64,000 bases of DNA from Coenobita brevimanus. Its lineage: Eukaryota > Arthropoda > Malacostraca > Decapoda > Coenobitidae. The position numbers and the translations under genes are program-made. Positions 12,617 to 22,742 of the stretch are shown here, in pieces. Within the stretch, counting starts at the first letter, position 1; every line of letters starts with the position of its first letter. A model generated the notes under the pieces. The model worked only from the letters and a program-made list of their open reading frames with translations. It was not told where the DNA came from and ran no database searches. The DNA lies in assembly GCA_032717465.1 (NCBI GenBank), contig CM064713.1, forward strand, positions 4,530,001-4,594,000. Direction: 5' to 3'.

Positions 12617-12805
12617 GAGTGGAAGTTTTGGATGGCTGGTACCACTTAATAATACAGTTCTTCAAATTTGTGAAAACTGCACTCATTAGTTCCTCTACTT
12701 TTAAAAATGTTTGGATAGCTGGTACTGCTGTGTAATACAGTTCTTTAAATTTTGTGAATGCTGCACTCATTAGTTCCTCCCAACTTTTAAAAAGATATCT
12801 GGAAA
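12617..12805. repeat. Tandem duplication of about 93 bp
   Basis: Two head-to-tail copies of a segment containing ggatggctggtaccacttaa, tacagttcttcaaatttgtg and actgcactcattagttcctc. The copies differ by scattered substitutions. Confidence 0.8.
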
Positions 12806-13437
12806 TGAATGTCATGCCTTTTGTTTCCCCTTACATTTTTCTAGTTAAACCTCCAAGGAGTAACAGGAAAATCCTGTGATCCTCAAGAGTGTTATGGTCA
12901 TTGAAGTAAGATGTGGTTCCGTATATCGAAATATCTCTGTTTACAGTACATCCTTGCTTCATCATACTCCACTAGACTGGATATTGGATTTAACAAACAC
13001 TTTGAGGTCCCTGGACAAACTGCTGTACATACCATATAACATCTGGTAAATAGGTAAAACCACACGGCCCTTCCGGACACCTCTGGCCCACGGGATCAAA
13101 CCAGATCTTTTCCCGTGTGCAGGGTTACTCAGAATCTGTTACCAATGCTGGCAGTGGTTTTTTCCACCTGCTTGGGCTAGTCGTGAAGAACTGCTATGGC
13201 AAGGATGTGAAGTTATTGGCCAAGTTAGTGTAAAGTGGGTATAGTTTTCATTTTTAGCACTAGAATATGCTATTGCACTCATTTATTTTTCATTGTGCTT
13301 CAAATCCCACTTCAGGGGGAGACCATCAGAGTTACCTGGATATTGGCTTTATTAGATCTGGTTTTTCCCCCAATTGCTCTAGTATAGAGAGGGTCTGCTG
13401 TAATTTGTGTTCCTTATTTCTCAACATGTACAGAATC

Positions 13438-13588
13438 CTAGGGAGGGGAAGGCCAAGGATGAGATGGAGTGGAGAGGTATATAAGAGAGGGGTGTGTGAG
13501 TTGGGAGCAGGTCATTGAAATGGCAGGGGACAGTGTGACTTGGAGGTGATTTGTTTGTGGCCATCCCATATGGGATTAAGGCGCCTGG

Positions 13589-13590
<2 letters not shown>
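13438..13590 (+). mobile_element. 5'-truncated RTE-like LINE fragment (3' end)
   Basis: This matches the last part of the RTE-like LINE on the minus strand at 21031-24015: a GRP-RMRW-like coding remnant (ggaaggccaaggatgagatg), then gacttggaggtgatttgttt and a ggccatcccatatgggatta tail. It runs directly into an AT microsatellite at 13592-13621. Severe 5' truncation is the usual product of target-primed reverse transcription. Confidence 0.75.

Positions 13591-13591
<1 letters not shown>

Positions 13592-13621
<30 letters not shown>
13592..13621. repeat. AT microsatellite between two LINE fragments
   Basis: (TA)n joining the tail of the RTE fragment to the truncated start of the next LINE copy. 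Confidence 0.9.
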
Positions 13622-13625
<4 letters not shown>

Positions 13626-14160
13626 TAGTGAAGGTAATGGAGAGAGTTTTAGAAGGTATGATTAGAGAAAGAGTGAATATTGATGAGATGCAGTTTGGGT
13701 TTATGCCAAGGTAGGGGGACCACTGATGCTATATTCATTGTTCGACAGCTTCAGGAAAAATATATTGGTAGGAGAAGGGATCTTTATTTTGTTTTTGTTG
13801 ATTTGGAAAAGGCCTTTGACAGAGTCCCTAGAGAGGTGGTGAAGTGGGCAATGAGAAAGCTTGGCTTGGAGGAGTGGCTGGTTAGGGTGGTAATGGCTGT
13901 GTATGTGGGTGCTCGCACCCGGGTGGGAGTGGATGGGGATTTGGGTGGTGGGTTTTCCATGAATGTTGGTGTGCGTCAGGGGTCGGTCTTGAGTCCCGTC
14001 TTGTCTGTCGTTGTGCTTGGGGCCCTTTCGTGTGACTTAGGAGGTGGACTTCCGTGGGAGTTGTTGTGTGCTGGTGATTTGGTGTTGGTTGCGGGGGGCG
14101 AGGGGGGGTGGGGGAGGGGTTTGGGGGGTGGAGAGATGGTGTGGGGCGCGGGGGTTTAGT
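13622..14160 (+). pseudogene. Reverse transcriptase fragment of PHD-LINE copy 1
   Basis: Conceptual translation shows LINE reverse transcriptase blocks: QFGFMP near the start, then VFVDLEKAFDRVPREV (the first catalytic Asp lies in FVDLEKAFD), then GVRQGSVLSP (the QG..SP block). The catalytic YADD, which is YADDLVLIAEN in copy 2, is here CAGDLVLVAGG, so one of the two active-site aspartates is lost. An early stop follows QFGFMPR. The sequence downstream is G-rich and frame-shifted. This copy cannot encode an active enzyme. Confidence 0.8.
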
Positions 14161-14665
14161 GGTGGGTGCGGATGGGGCAAAAGTGATGGTATCTGGGGTT
14201 GGTGGCGGTGCTGTCGGGGACGAGGGAGAGTGGCCATGTGCTGTTTGCTGCAAGGACGTGGGAAGTGATACCATCTTGTGCGGTGTGTGTGTTGAATGGG
14301 TGCATAAGAGATGTAGTGATATCAGAGGTAGACTGCGAGATAATGCTGATTTTATGTGTACGGCATGTCGGGGTGAGCAGGTGGAGATTGTCAGACGTGA
14401 AAGGATTGAACTTGCTGGTGAATCTCTTGAGTGTGTGGAAGAGTTTTGTTATTTGGGAGACATGTTGTGTGCTGGAGATGGGGCTGGAGCTAGCTCTGTG
14501 GCTAGAGTGAGAAGTGGTTGGAAGAAGTTCAGGGAGCTCTTGCCTCTCCTGACATTGAGAGGACTCTCTCTACGTGCTAAGGGGTCTTTGTATGCAGCAT
14601 GTGTTAGGAGTGTAATGCTGTATGGTAGTGAGACCTTGACAGTGAAGGAGGAAGATATTCGCTGA
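14108..14665 (+). pseudogene. PHD-type zinc finger and C-terminal region of LINE copy 1
   Basis: A 185-codon open frame. Residues 44-87 carry C44-x2-C47-x10-C58-x2-C61-x4-H66-x2-C69-x14-C84-x2-C87, the C4HC3 spacing of a PHD finger, with an aromatic (F82) two residues before the last pair. The frame then continues into the LINE C-terminal region (ERIELAGESLECVEEFCYLG, later VMLYGSET). PHD fingers usually bind histone tails. Here the domain sits inside a retrotransposon polyprotein between the reverse transcriptase and the C-terminal tail, and a role in chromatin-directed integration is only a guess. The frame stops at 14663-14665, after which the LINE continues in another frame (RWFGHVERM at about 14815). 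Confidence 0.75.
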
Positions 14666-15091
14666 CTCAGACGTACAGAAATGACAGTGATTAGGTGGAT
14701 GTGCAGTGCGTCCCTGTGTTCAAGGCCTGGAGGGGCTGGGTTTACGATGGAAGAGTTGAGAGGTAGGATGGGACTGGAGTGTATTGGTGTTGTGGTGAGG
14801 AGGGGGTAGATTGAGATGGTTTGGACATGTGGAGAGGATGGGGGATGATAATCGGGTGAGGAAGGTGAGAAATGTTAATTTTGTGGGTGGGGTTATGAGG
14901 GGTAGACCAAGAAAGACATGGGACGAGGTCATTAAGTGTGACCTCAGGGTTAAGGGACTGAACAGGGAGGCTTCAATGGATCGTGCAGCGTGGAGAGCCA
15001 CCATTAGGTGACCAAGGCCAACACATGCAAGCATGTTGAGCCTTTAAAAACAAAAACGAATATATATATATATATATATTTGTGTGTGTGT

Positions 15092-15306
15092 GTGTGTAGC
15101 CTCTGTGGTACAGTGGTAAAGTGTGCGTTTTCATACACTGAAGAACGAGGGTTCGCGCCCTGCCAGGGTAATAAACTTTGGGAGCGTTTTTCAGGCCACG
15201 TGCTGCATTGGCAGACACAAGGGGTGCTGTGGTTGAACCAGTGTCACATACTGTAAAGTATGTTGCACCCAGTCGGCTTGCGCGGGCCGATTACACTTGG
15301 TTCACA
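15092..15306 (+). repeat. tRNA-derived SINE head or tRNA-like sequence
   Basis: The sequence gcctctgtggtacagtggta has an A box (tggtacagtggtaaagtg), and 40-50 bases later gagggttcgcgccctgc gives a strong B box (ggttcgcgccc). The spacing suits an internal RNA polymerase III promoter. The acceptor stem pairs only partly, so I call this a SINE head and not a tRNA gene. A non-tRNA body follows and is interrupted by a hAT MITE at 15315. The sequence probably resumes at 15747 and ends near 15930 at an ATAGATAG tail. Confidence 0.6.
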
Positions 15307-15314
15307 GACTACAC
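15307..15314. repeat. 8-bp target-site duplication, left copy
   Basis: GACTACAC, repeated exactly at 15739-15746 on the other side of the hAT MITE. Confidence 0.85.
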
Positions 15315-15493
15315 CAGCAGTTCCCAGCCTGGTGCTTGCGAGCACCACTGTGCTCTCTGATGGTCTGGCAGTGCTCTTTCACAGCGGTTAAAATCGTGCT
15401 CACGAGCACCAGCTCTTTGTAGGCCTAACTGCCGTATTCATAATCCCCTGTAAGACCATCATCATCATCATCCATTTCTTGTGGTACACACAG

Positions 15494-15559
<66 letters not shown>

Positions 15560-15600
15560 TATATATATATACCCAAACTATGAAATTAAAGTGGTGCTCT

Positions 15601-15653
<53 letters not shown>

Positions 15654-15738
15654 CAAACTATGAAACTATAGTGGTGCTCTCATAATTATCCAGAAAACAT
15701 GTGGATGCTAATCAGCTTAAAAAGGTTGGGAACCCCAG
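15315..15738. mobile_element. hAT-type MITE
   Basis: This 424-bp element lies between exact 8-bp direct repeats (GACTACAC). Its left end CAGCAGTTCCCAGCCTGG matches the inverted right end CTGGGGTTCCCAACCTTT at the GTTCCCA.CCT core typical of hAT ends. It has no coding capacity. The interior contains two (TA)n blocks (about 15512-15571 and 15603-15651), each followed by the same phrase acccaaactatgaaa...gtggtgctctca, so an internal unit has been duplicated together with its microsatellite. Confidence 0.85.
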
Positions 15739-15746
15739 GACTACAC

Positions 15747-17460
15747 ACACATCCAAAGCCACTCCAACACTACACTTACAAGCACTTCTCACTCTACATA
15801 CAATCTCTGCTAGACAGCCTAAGCCACTTGGTAGAGATACATTGGCTGTATCATCCCCATTTTGGTCGGGATAGGCTGGTCCTGCAGCGGACACACGGAC
15901 AGCTGATGAGATTATATATATAGATAGATAGCTCTCAGATATCAAATCGTGGTCGCACAGAATTTGATGAGACATAGTTATGAGGTAGGAATTGAGTCTT
16001 TTTGATCATTAGTGAGAGGTGCTCTCAAATCTAACTACACTTGGTATCAACTGAGCTGAAAAGGGTCAGAGATCTATCAGGCAGTAATAGTTACAATCCC
16101 AGGCTTATCTGAATTGATACCCAGTGGAATGTAGGCTGATGCTGCCCTCTTTCTGTAGTCCACCATCTTCCTGTTGGGTTTTGGTGACAGGTGATTGAGG
16201 GATGTTTATATAACCAGCCATCTCCACTCTCTGGTTAAATCAGTGCCACCACATGAAGGCATCACTCTCCAGCAGAGTAAAATTTACTCATATGAATAAA
16301 ATATTGTTTTCACTTGATGGAAGTGGGTCATTCACAGCCTGAAAACTAAGTTGTGGTTGCATGAAGTTTGATGAGCCTTAGATGTGAGGTAGGAAAGAAT
16401 CTCCTTGGTTACTAGCCATATTTATCCTCCAATCTGGGCCGTAAATTAAACAGAAAGAAGTTAGGTAGCTTTGGTTTGAGTAAAGGTGCTATGATATTCC
16501 TTACTAACATATCCATAATAGAAGTCAATAACAAGATTTTATGATGATTTTAGAGCATAGTATACAGTATAACTACTATACAGTATGTAGTCATCTGAGA
16601 GAGTAGTATATAACTATATACAGTATGTAGTCATCTGAGAGAAAGTTGAATAATGCAGACATGAAGTGGGGAAATGTCCTAGATCGTTCCTTGGCAGCTA
16701 TTCTTCTGTTGGTTAATTTTGTATATCAAGTACGGTATATATCATCCTAGTGTTATTTGTCCTTTGTATGTTGATAATTAAACTATATTTATGACGTACT
16801 AGAGCATCAAAAGGTGTAAGATGGCCATTAAATCGTTTGTCATAGTAAGAAATGCAGGGGATAAAGAGATGGGGAAATGTCCATAACATGATGCTTCCAC
16901 AGCCTCTCTTGTATACAAGTTTGTTTTATGTTGCTGATTCAGTTATGGGATCTGTTGTAATATAAAACATGTATGACATACAGTGGCATATAAAAGCATA
17001 ATATGGCCAGTAAATTGCTAAGGAATATTGTAAATGTTGCTGAACAGCTTAAGGAAGAAGAAGAAGAATTGAGGTACCTCGTGGAGTCGTGGGCTTGTGT
17101 TCTAAGTCGAAGCAAATTTTGGATAAAAAATGCGTGATATTTGAACAACTTTCCAGTTTTATTTTATGCACGAGAATTCCCGGCAAAAACTGAGTGGGTA
17201 AGTATTGGAGTTAGTCTTGTGGTTCAATGAATATCGTAACAATGATGGGACACGAAGGCGTCCTGTGCTTCACCTAATTTTTACGGTTCTCTTAATTTTG
17301 TTGGTCTTCCATTTAGCGCTAATGTACATTTATTTTTCATTCCACAATAACCAGACATCATTAGAGATAACCTAGAGAGAGGTTGGGATGCTTTATTTTG
17401 TGGAGTTACATGGAGGTAGAGACATGAAAAACGAGTGTTGCCCCGGGTTTGGTTGAGGTA
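15747..17460. other. No gene recognised; SINE remainder and dispersed motifs
   Basis: 15747-15930 looks like the continuation of the SINE interrupted by the hAT MITE. About 16230-16275 (gccaccacatgaaggcatca) has relatives at 45920-45950 and 46900-46925. About 16390-16420 (gaatctccttggttactag) matches the unit of the tandem array at 43110-43385. A roughly 41-bp duplication around tacagtatgtagtcatctga lies at 16570-16645. No coding evidence. Confidence 0.5.
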
Positions 17461-17467
17461 GTACCCA

Positions 17468-17690
17468 GATATTATTTGGCCATGTCAAGAGGATGGAGAA
17501 TGAGAGACTGATTAGAGTGTATGTGAGTAAGATGGAAGGGGAGACTGAGGATGAGATGGAGAGATACCGTATGAGAAAAAGGGGTTGTCCATGTGGCAGA
17601 GGACAAGTGACAACTTGTGTTTATGTAAGGAGGTGATTTGTTTGTAGCTAACCCATACCCGGTACAGGATTGAGATATTTGGTTATATGT
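17468..17690 (+). mobile_element. 5'-truncated RTE-like LINE fragment (3' end)
   Basis: Homologous to the C-terminal end of the RTE LINE at 21031-24015: ggccatgtcaagaggatgga encodes GHVKRME, followed by gaatgagagactgattagag and the noncoding end gtgatttgtttgtagctaac. Only the last 220 bp or so are present. Confidence 0.75.
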
Positions 17691-17762
17691 ATAATTATTC
17701 TCATGCAAGTAAGAAGGAACCAAAGGCTGGGTGGGCAGGAGAAACTTCAAGAGAGTTCCCAT

Positions 17763-18485
17763 GCATAAAATTTATATTTGTATTGTTTTTGTAAACTAAT
17801 GTAATTATTGTGATAGCTTTAAAAAGTTATGGAAGTGTGTAACTTTGAAAATGTCAACTATAAAACTACCAGTTGTACACGCAGGCTGTGGTAAGCGACC
17901 ACTCACCATACTGGATGTAGATTGATAGGGCTTCAGTCAGTCCATCACAAATCGTTTATCCATACTGACCTAACCTGTAGTATGATCAAACGCAACACAG
18001 TTCAACCTAATCAAACCTGATTCAGCCAGACTTGACGTAGCCTAACGTGAGCCATTTGGGGATGAATGAGTTTCGGATCAGAATTGCCCCATTGTTCTCT
18101 GTAGGATGCCAGTGCAGACATCAGCAGACCTAACTGTGCACTTGAGAAACATTATTTTAGTAGTACTGTGGGTGTTGTGAATGAATTACACAATCTTTAG
18201 TAACTCAAGTATTTCCGCTAAATCTGCGTGTTGTTCGTGAATAGCATTCATGAAAGGTTATCACTTTTATTAGTGGGAGTTCTGCTACAGTTTGTCTGAT
18301 GGATCTAAATAGAAGTACTTTACGGTATAGTATAAAGTTATGAATGTCAAGACCTAGGCCTAGCCAAGCCATAACATCAGTAACTTCATAATAATAACTG
18401 AGATAAACATACAGTTTGGTTTAAACAGCAGACATACTGTACCGGGTACTGGTTCACTTCTTTCTCACCCAGGTTGTTTTCTATA
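17763..18485. other. No gene recognised
   Basis: AT-rich sequence with short direct repeats of the type tcaaacctga/cagccagactt near 17950-18060. No coding or RNA feature is supported. Confidence 0.5.
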
Positions 18486-18822
18486 CAGCAAACTCAATTA
18501 TCTGGCATAGGCCTAATTCAGCCAAGCCCTACACCAGATATTGTATAGTATCCCACAATTGTCTCAATATTCGGCGTCAAGCTGGATATTGCGTTATTGT
18601 CCGACAGCCCTTTATCCTAAAATGTTTCTCATGAGAAAAAACAGAAAATTCAACATAAATTACAATAAAGTGATGATAAATGCAGTACCAGTAATACAAC
18701 GCTGGTTGGCAACCATTTACGAGCTAGTTGATACAGCTCGACACCAGATATTGCATAGAACTGCTGGTTATTTTCAGTTTTGGCACTGGATATTGTGACA
18801 GTGGATAGTTGAGAGTTTACTG
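18486..18822. mobile_element. pogo-like MITE
   Basis: Flanked by TA (18484-18485 and 18823-18824). The left end CAGCAAACTCAATTATC and the inverted right end CAGTAAACTCTCAACTATC match with a small gap. About 337 bp long with no transposase. Confidence 0.6.
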
Positions 18823-18894
18823 TATATATTTTTCTAATTTTTTATGGTGGTAAATGATTGTTTAAAGCAGGTTTTGTTTTCCCTGTCATTTTCA

Positions 18895-18975
18895 TTAACC
18901 CCTAGCAGGCGGGCGACGTTACGTAATGTCCATGTGTGAGGAGGCAGGCGACGTTACGTAACGTCCAGCCATTTC
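18895..18975 (+). mobile_element. Orphan TTAA (piggyBac-like) terminus
   Basis: The sequence begins TTAACCCCTA, like the full piggyBac at 35925, and continues into two direct copies of ggcgacgttacgtaa about 42 bp apart. The second forms a 16-bp perfect palindrome, GACGTTACGTAACGTC. I could not find a matching GGGGTTAA end downstream before 21030; the Tc1 element at 19084 lies in the gap. It is probably a truncated or decayed element. Confidence 0.5.
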
Positions 18976-19083
18976 CAGTCCTAATTTATTGGTGAAACTG
19001 GGTGATAAGCCATCCTTGTCACCTTGTGTCCTACCCTCTACTCTCCCAAGCTTTGAAACAAGTAAAATAGAATATACATAATA

Positions 19084-20467
19084 CAGTGCTCGTCAGAAGT
19101 ATGGGGCGCCCTGCGTCCCTCCTGAGAAACAAACCTTTCAACATTGAAAAAACATATAAATAATTCATTTTATTTACCTTTAGTGCTTCGTAGGGTAGCC
19201 TTTACGTTTCTTCACGGACCTGAGACGTCTTGGAAGTGAAAGGGCGAGGCTCCTGAGGTGCTGGAGGGGTATTTTGTCCCAGGAGTCACAAATGGCGGCT
19301 TCCAGCTTAGGCAAAGAGCTCACGTCCTTCCCTTGGAGACTCTTCTTTACGAGGTACCAGAGGTTTTCAATCGGGTTGAGGTCTGGGCTATTTTCTGGCC
19401 AGTCTGTCATGAATGATACCTCGCAGTCACGAAGCCAATTGGTGACCGATTTGGCCTTGTGAGCAGGTGCACCGTCCTGCTGAAACACTCGTGCACCTGT
19501 TAGCTCGAAGGAGTCTGGTAAATGATCACACAGAAGCTCCAGGTAAACATCCTGATTCACTCTGAGGTTCTTGGGAAGTACAACAAGCTTCCTCAAACCC
19601 TTCCCTGAAAAACAACCCCATACCATGAGTAAATCAGGATGTTTAACTGTGCTTTCTACATACCGTGGGTCAAGTGGGTCACTACCTTTGCATGCTCCTC
19701 TGTTACAGGTAACACTAAACGTTGCCTCATCAGACCACAACACTGACAACCATTGCTCCTCACCCCAATTTAGATATTTATTAGCAAAGGCAAGCCTACG
19801 AATTCTCTGGCTGCTAGAGAGAAGAGGCTTTTTCACAGGCCTGTGACTTGTGTAACCAAGCTCATGCACCCTACGAGACACTGTTCTCACTGACACCTCA
19901 CCAAACACTTCTGGGTTGCTCTCCTTAATTTTCCTTGCACTCACACAAGGATTAAACTCCACTGCACGTTTTAAAACATTAACAGACCTTGGGGAAGTTT
20001 TCCTAGGCCTACCAGACCTCGGTTTCTTTGTGGGAACTTCACCACTGTTTTCCTCCCGAAACCGCGCACACCAACGACGCAGTCGATCGTGCCACACCAA
20101 CCAATTCACTAATTTCCTTTGTCTGGTGGCCTGCCTCCTTTAGAGCAATGATCTGGGATATGATTTCACTCGATAGTTCACGGGTAGGTGCCATAACGAA
20201 GTTTTGAAGGCCAAAACACTGCGGGACACTCGGTAAAAAATGGCGCAATTTGAGAGGGACACTCAACGGAGTTCCTCTCTCTCAGGCAGCCCGTGGGCGA
20301 CTGAGGCGGGAACCAACCAGCGCATCAGAAGGCCTCAGGCTACCGTGACGTCATGCTCGGAGCTCAAACTTGTGGCTCAATTCTTACCCCCCAAAATGGG
20401 TGATTCTTTTTGGGCCATAAGTATTGCGCGCCCGGCGGACAACGCTGAATACTTCTGACGAGCACTG
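19084..20467 (-). mobile_element. Tc1/mariner element
   Basis: Bounded by TA at 19082-19083 and 20468-20469. The 19-bp termini CAGTGCTCGTCAGAAGTAT are identical and inverted. A second, directly oriented relative of the left subterminal sequence (aagtattgcgcgcccggcgg) lies just inside the right end at about 20421-20440. The element is 1384 bp, a normal length for the family, and carries one transposase gene on the minus strand. Identical termini suggest fairly recent movement. Confidence 0.9.
19180..20194 (-). pseudogene. Tc1-family transposase, one frameshift
   Basis: The protein would start at MAPTRELSSEI (20194), since the upstream codons lie in the element leader. An N-terminal helix-turn-helix region (SELVGVARSTA) runs in one frame. 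A one-base shift near 20070-20085 then joins the main frame, which ends at 19180. The main segment has the linker SGRPRKTSPR, the second helix-turn-helix (VSVRTVSRRVHELGYTS) and the catalytic triad: D127 (LWSDEATF), D212 (QQDGAPAH) and E248 (SPDLNPIENLW), with 35 residues between the last two. The combined length is about 338 codons, as expected for a Tc1 transposase. All catalytic residues are intact, so the frameshift is the only visible lesion and could be an assembly error. Confidence 0.85.
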
Positions 20468-20469
20468 TA

Positions 20470-21030
20470 TATAAGTTGTAGTGTTATAATTATTCAAGTA
20501 AAATAGTATATATGTATGCAAGTTTTGTTATAAGTGTTCAGGTAAAATAGAAAACACATACATAAGATTTTGAAGACAATGAATAGTGTACAGAATGCAT
20601 AAATGATAAATATGGTGTTCAGTGGTGAAGAAAAAGCAGATGAGTGAATAGTTTGCTAGCCTCACCCCAAGCATGCCTGGTGATAAGCTGCAATGTTTTT
20701 TGTAAGTACACCTCTGCCCACTATTCGACAGGGAGGCATTCCGTAAATAGTGGTCGAACAACGAACCAATTTTTCCCATAAAATTGTCAAGAAATAAGGG
20801 GGTTACATTCCTGACCACCATCATCATTCAAGAAATATTCATTAAAGATGGAAAAAATACTGGTAAATAGTAACGAAAGTGACACAGGAATTTGAGCTGT
20901 TTAATTATAGACCTTTGTTCTCAAGGAAAATTATTTTAGTACAGTACTACATACATCTCAGATGATTGACGTTTGATTTTCGATCAGAAAAGTATTGGAG
21001 AACAAACGAAATACAGTATACCTATCTATC
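20470..21030. other. No gene recognised
   Basis: AT-rich sequence with no supported gene. The phrases at about 20715-20815 (cattccgtaaatagtggtcg, then gggggttacattcctgacca) resemble the interior of pogo-type MITEs, but I could not define ends. Confidence 0.4.
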
Positions 21031-21044
21031 TATAGCCCGACGCC

Positions 21045-21710
21045 CTAATCCCGCAAAGGGTGGCCGCAGATAAAACGCCTCCAAGTCGCTCTGTCACCCA
21101 CCATTTGACTACCCTCCCCCCAACTCACCCCCCCCTCCCTCATATACCTCTCAACTCCATCCCTCCACCTCATCCTCGGTCTACCTCTCCCTCTCCCTCC
21201 CTCCACCTCACCTACATACACCCTCTTAGTCAGTCTTTCATTCTCCATTCTCTTCACATGTCCAAACCACCTCAGTGTATTTCTCCTAATCTTCTCAACT
21301 ACATCCACATCCACATCCACCCCACAACGTTCCTTCACTTCTTCATTCGTCAACCTGTCCCTCCACGTCACTCCACATGCTCCTCTCAAGTAACTCATTT
21401 CCAGTGCTCTCACTCTTGACTTGTTCCCCTCTTGCAAGGTCCATGTCTCGCTTCCATACGTCAGGGTAGGGGTCACAGTACTATCATGCAGTGACTTCTT
21501 AACTTCCATACCCACCTCCCTATTTCTCATCACTGCTTTCAGTGTACCAACAACCATCCTTCCCTGCTGTACTCTTTCACGCACTTCATCCCCCAAAGTT
21601 CCATCCTTACTCATCACACCACCCAAGTACTTGAATGCACTCACATTCTCCATATCCTCACCATCCAACCTCACTGCACACTCTGTGACTCCATTCCTCT
21701 CAAACACCAT
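21045..21710 (-). pseudogene. C-terminal region of the RTE-like LINE
   Basis: 221 codons in the same frame as the reverse transcriptase, after one in-frame stop. Recognisable blocks are FKYLGGVMSKDG, TLTYGSETWTLQ, the basic RWFGHVKRMENERL, and GRGRPRMRWRDGV. These are common to RTE/BovB-type and related LINEs. The domain's exact role (RNA or DNA binding) is not established by the sequence. It ends 15 bp before the end of the element, so the 3' untranslated region is very short. Confidence 0.85.
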
Positions 21711-21713
21711 AAC

Positions 21714-22742
21714 TTAACTTTTGTTTACATTAACTTTCAGATTCCTCCTCCTACACACTGTCCCAAATTCATTCACCACACCTTGCAACTCCCATTCATC
21801 TTCACTCAACAGTACTGTATCATCAGCAAACAGCAACACCGAAAGCTTCCAAATCTCACCCTCATTCATTAGAGCCACCCCCACATCCACTGCCATACCC
21901 TGCACCTCCTTTACAACCCCATCCATGTATATATTAAACAGCCATGGAGACATCACACAACCCTGTTTCAGTCCCACATTGAGATCAAAGAACTCGCTCA
22001 GCTCACCATCCACTCGCACCATAGCCCTAGCTCCCTCGTACATACTCTTCACAGCACTCAACAATTTCCCCTCCACTCCATATATTCTTAATACCTTCCA
22101 CATACCTTGCCTATCTATTCTGTCATAAGCTTTCTCCAAGTCCATGAAGGCAGCATACACTTTCCTTCCCTTCTGTAGATACTTCTCCACTAAACATCTG
22201 AGAACAAATATCTGATCTACACACCCTTTTCCCTTCCTAAATCCCCCTTGTTCTTCTCCAACTAGCTCCTCTGTCATATGCCTAACCCTATCAATGAGTA
22301 TTCTGCCATGTATTTTACCAGTCACACTAAGTAGGCAAATACCCCTATGGTTACCACATACTTCTCTCTCCCCTTTTCCTTTGTATAAAGGAACAATTAT
22401 ACCTGATTTCCAGTCCTCTGGAACCCTTCCCTCTTCCCAAGCCAATCTACACAACTTCCATATCCACTCCACAACAATCTCACCCCCATACCTAAGCATT
22501 TCACCACACACTCCATCAATTCCTGGGGCCTTTCCCAACTTAATATTCTTCATCGCTTCCACTACTTCCGCCCTACTGATCTCTTCCTCCCTCCTCTCAT
22601 CTCTTCTTCTCCCAGCCATTCCCCAACCACTTATACTCACACTGCTCTCACTCTCCACATTCAACAAATCCTCAACGTGCGCCTTCCATCTCCTCAGTTT
22701 CTCTCTTTTCTCCACCAACAATCTATTATTCCTATCTTTCAC
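21714..22742 (-). pseudogene. LINE reverse transcriptase
   Basis: An open segment of 342 codons with the usual blocks in order: KAPGIDGVCGEML (residues 71-83), RGICLLSVTGKI (133-144), EEQGGFRKGKG (163-173), AAFMDLEKAYDRID (197-210, catalytic D201), GLKQGCVMSPWLFN (257-270) and LLFADDTVLLSE (303-314, catalytic D307 and D308). It ends at a stop inside what should be a continuous ...NVNKS-VMVFERNG sequence. The next open segment continues in the same frame two codons later, so this is a point nonsense mutation, not a domain boundary. The enzyme would copy the element's RNA at the nicked target. Confidence 0.9.

Larger units (their letters stand above)
13622..15055 (+). mobile_element. PHD-finger LINE, copy 1 (5'-truncated)
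   Basis: A non-LTR retrotransposon fragment starting within the reverse transcriptase palm and running to the 3' end (catgcaagcatgttgagcct, then ttaaaaacaaaaacgaa), followed by an AT/TG microsatellite. Related copies are at 28268-30212 (plus), 31385-31549 (minus) and 33377-33645 (plus), all sharing the same 3' end. The order is reverse transcriptase, C4HC3 zinc finger, then a C-terminal domain with YGSET and RWFGHVERM motifs. The reading frame is broken several times. Confidence 0.85.

Noticed and set aside
13882..14274. A Pro/His/Thr-rich minus-strand open frame
   Set aside because: Antisense shadow of the G-rich reverse transcriptase remnant in PHD-LINE copy 1.
15092..15170. A functional tRNA gene
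   Set aside because: The A and B boxes are good, but the acceptor and T stems pair poorly and a non-tRNA body follows. A SINE head fits better.
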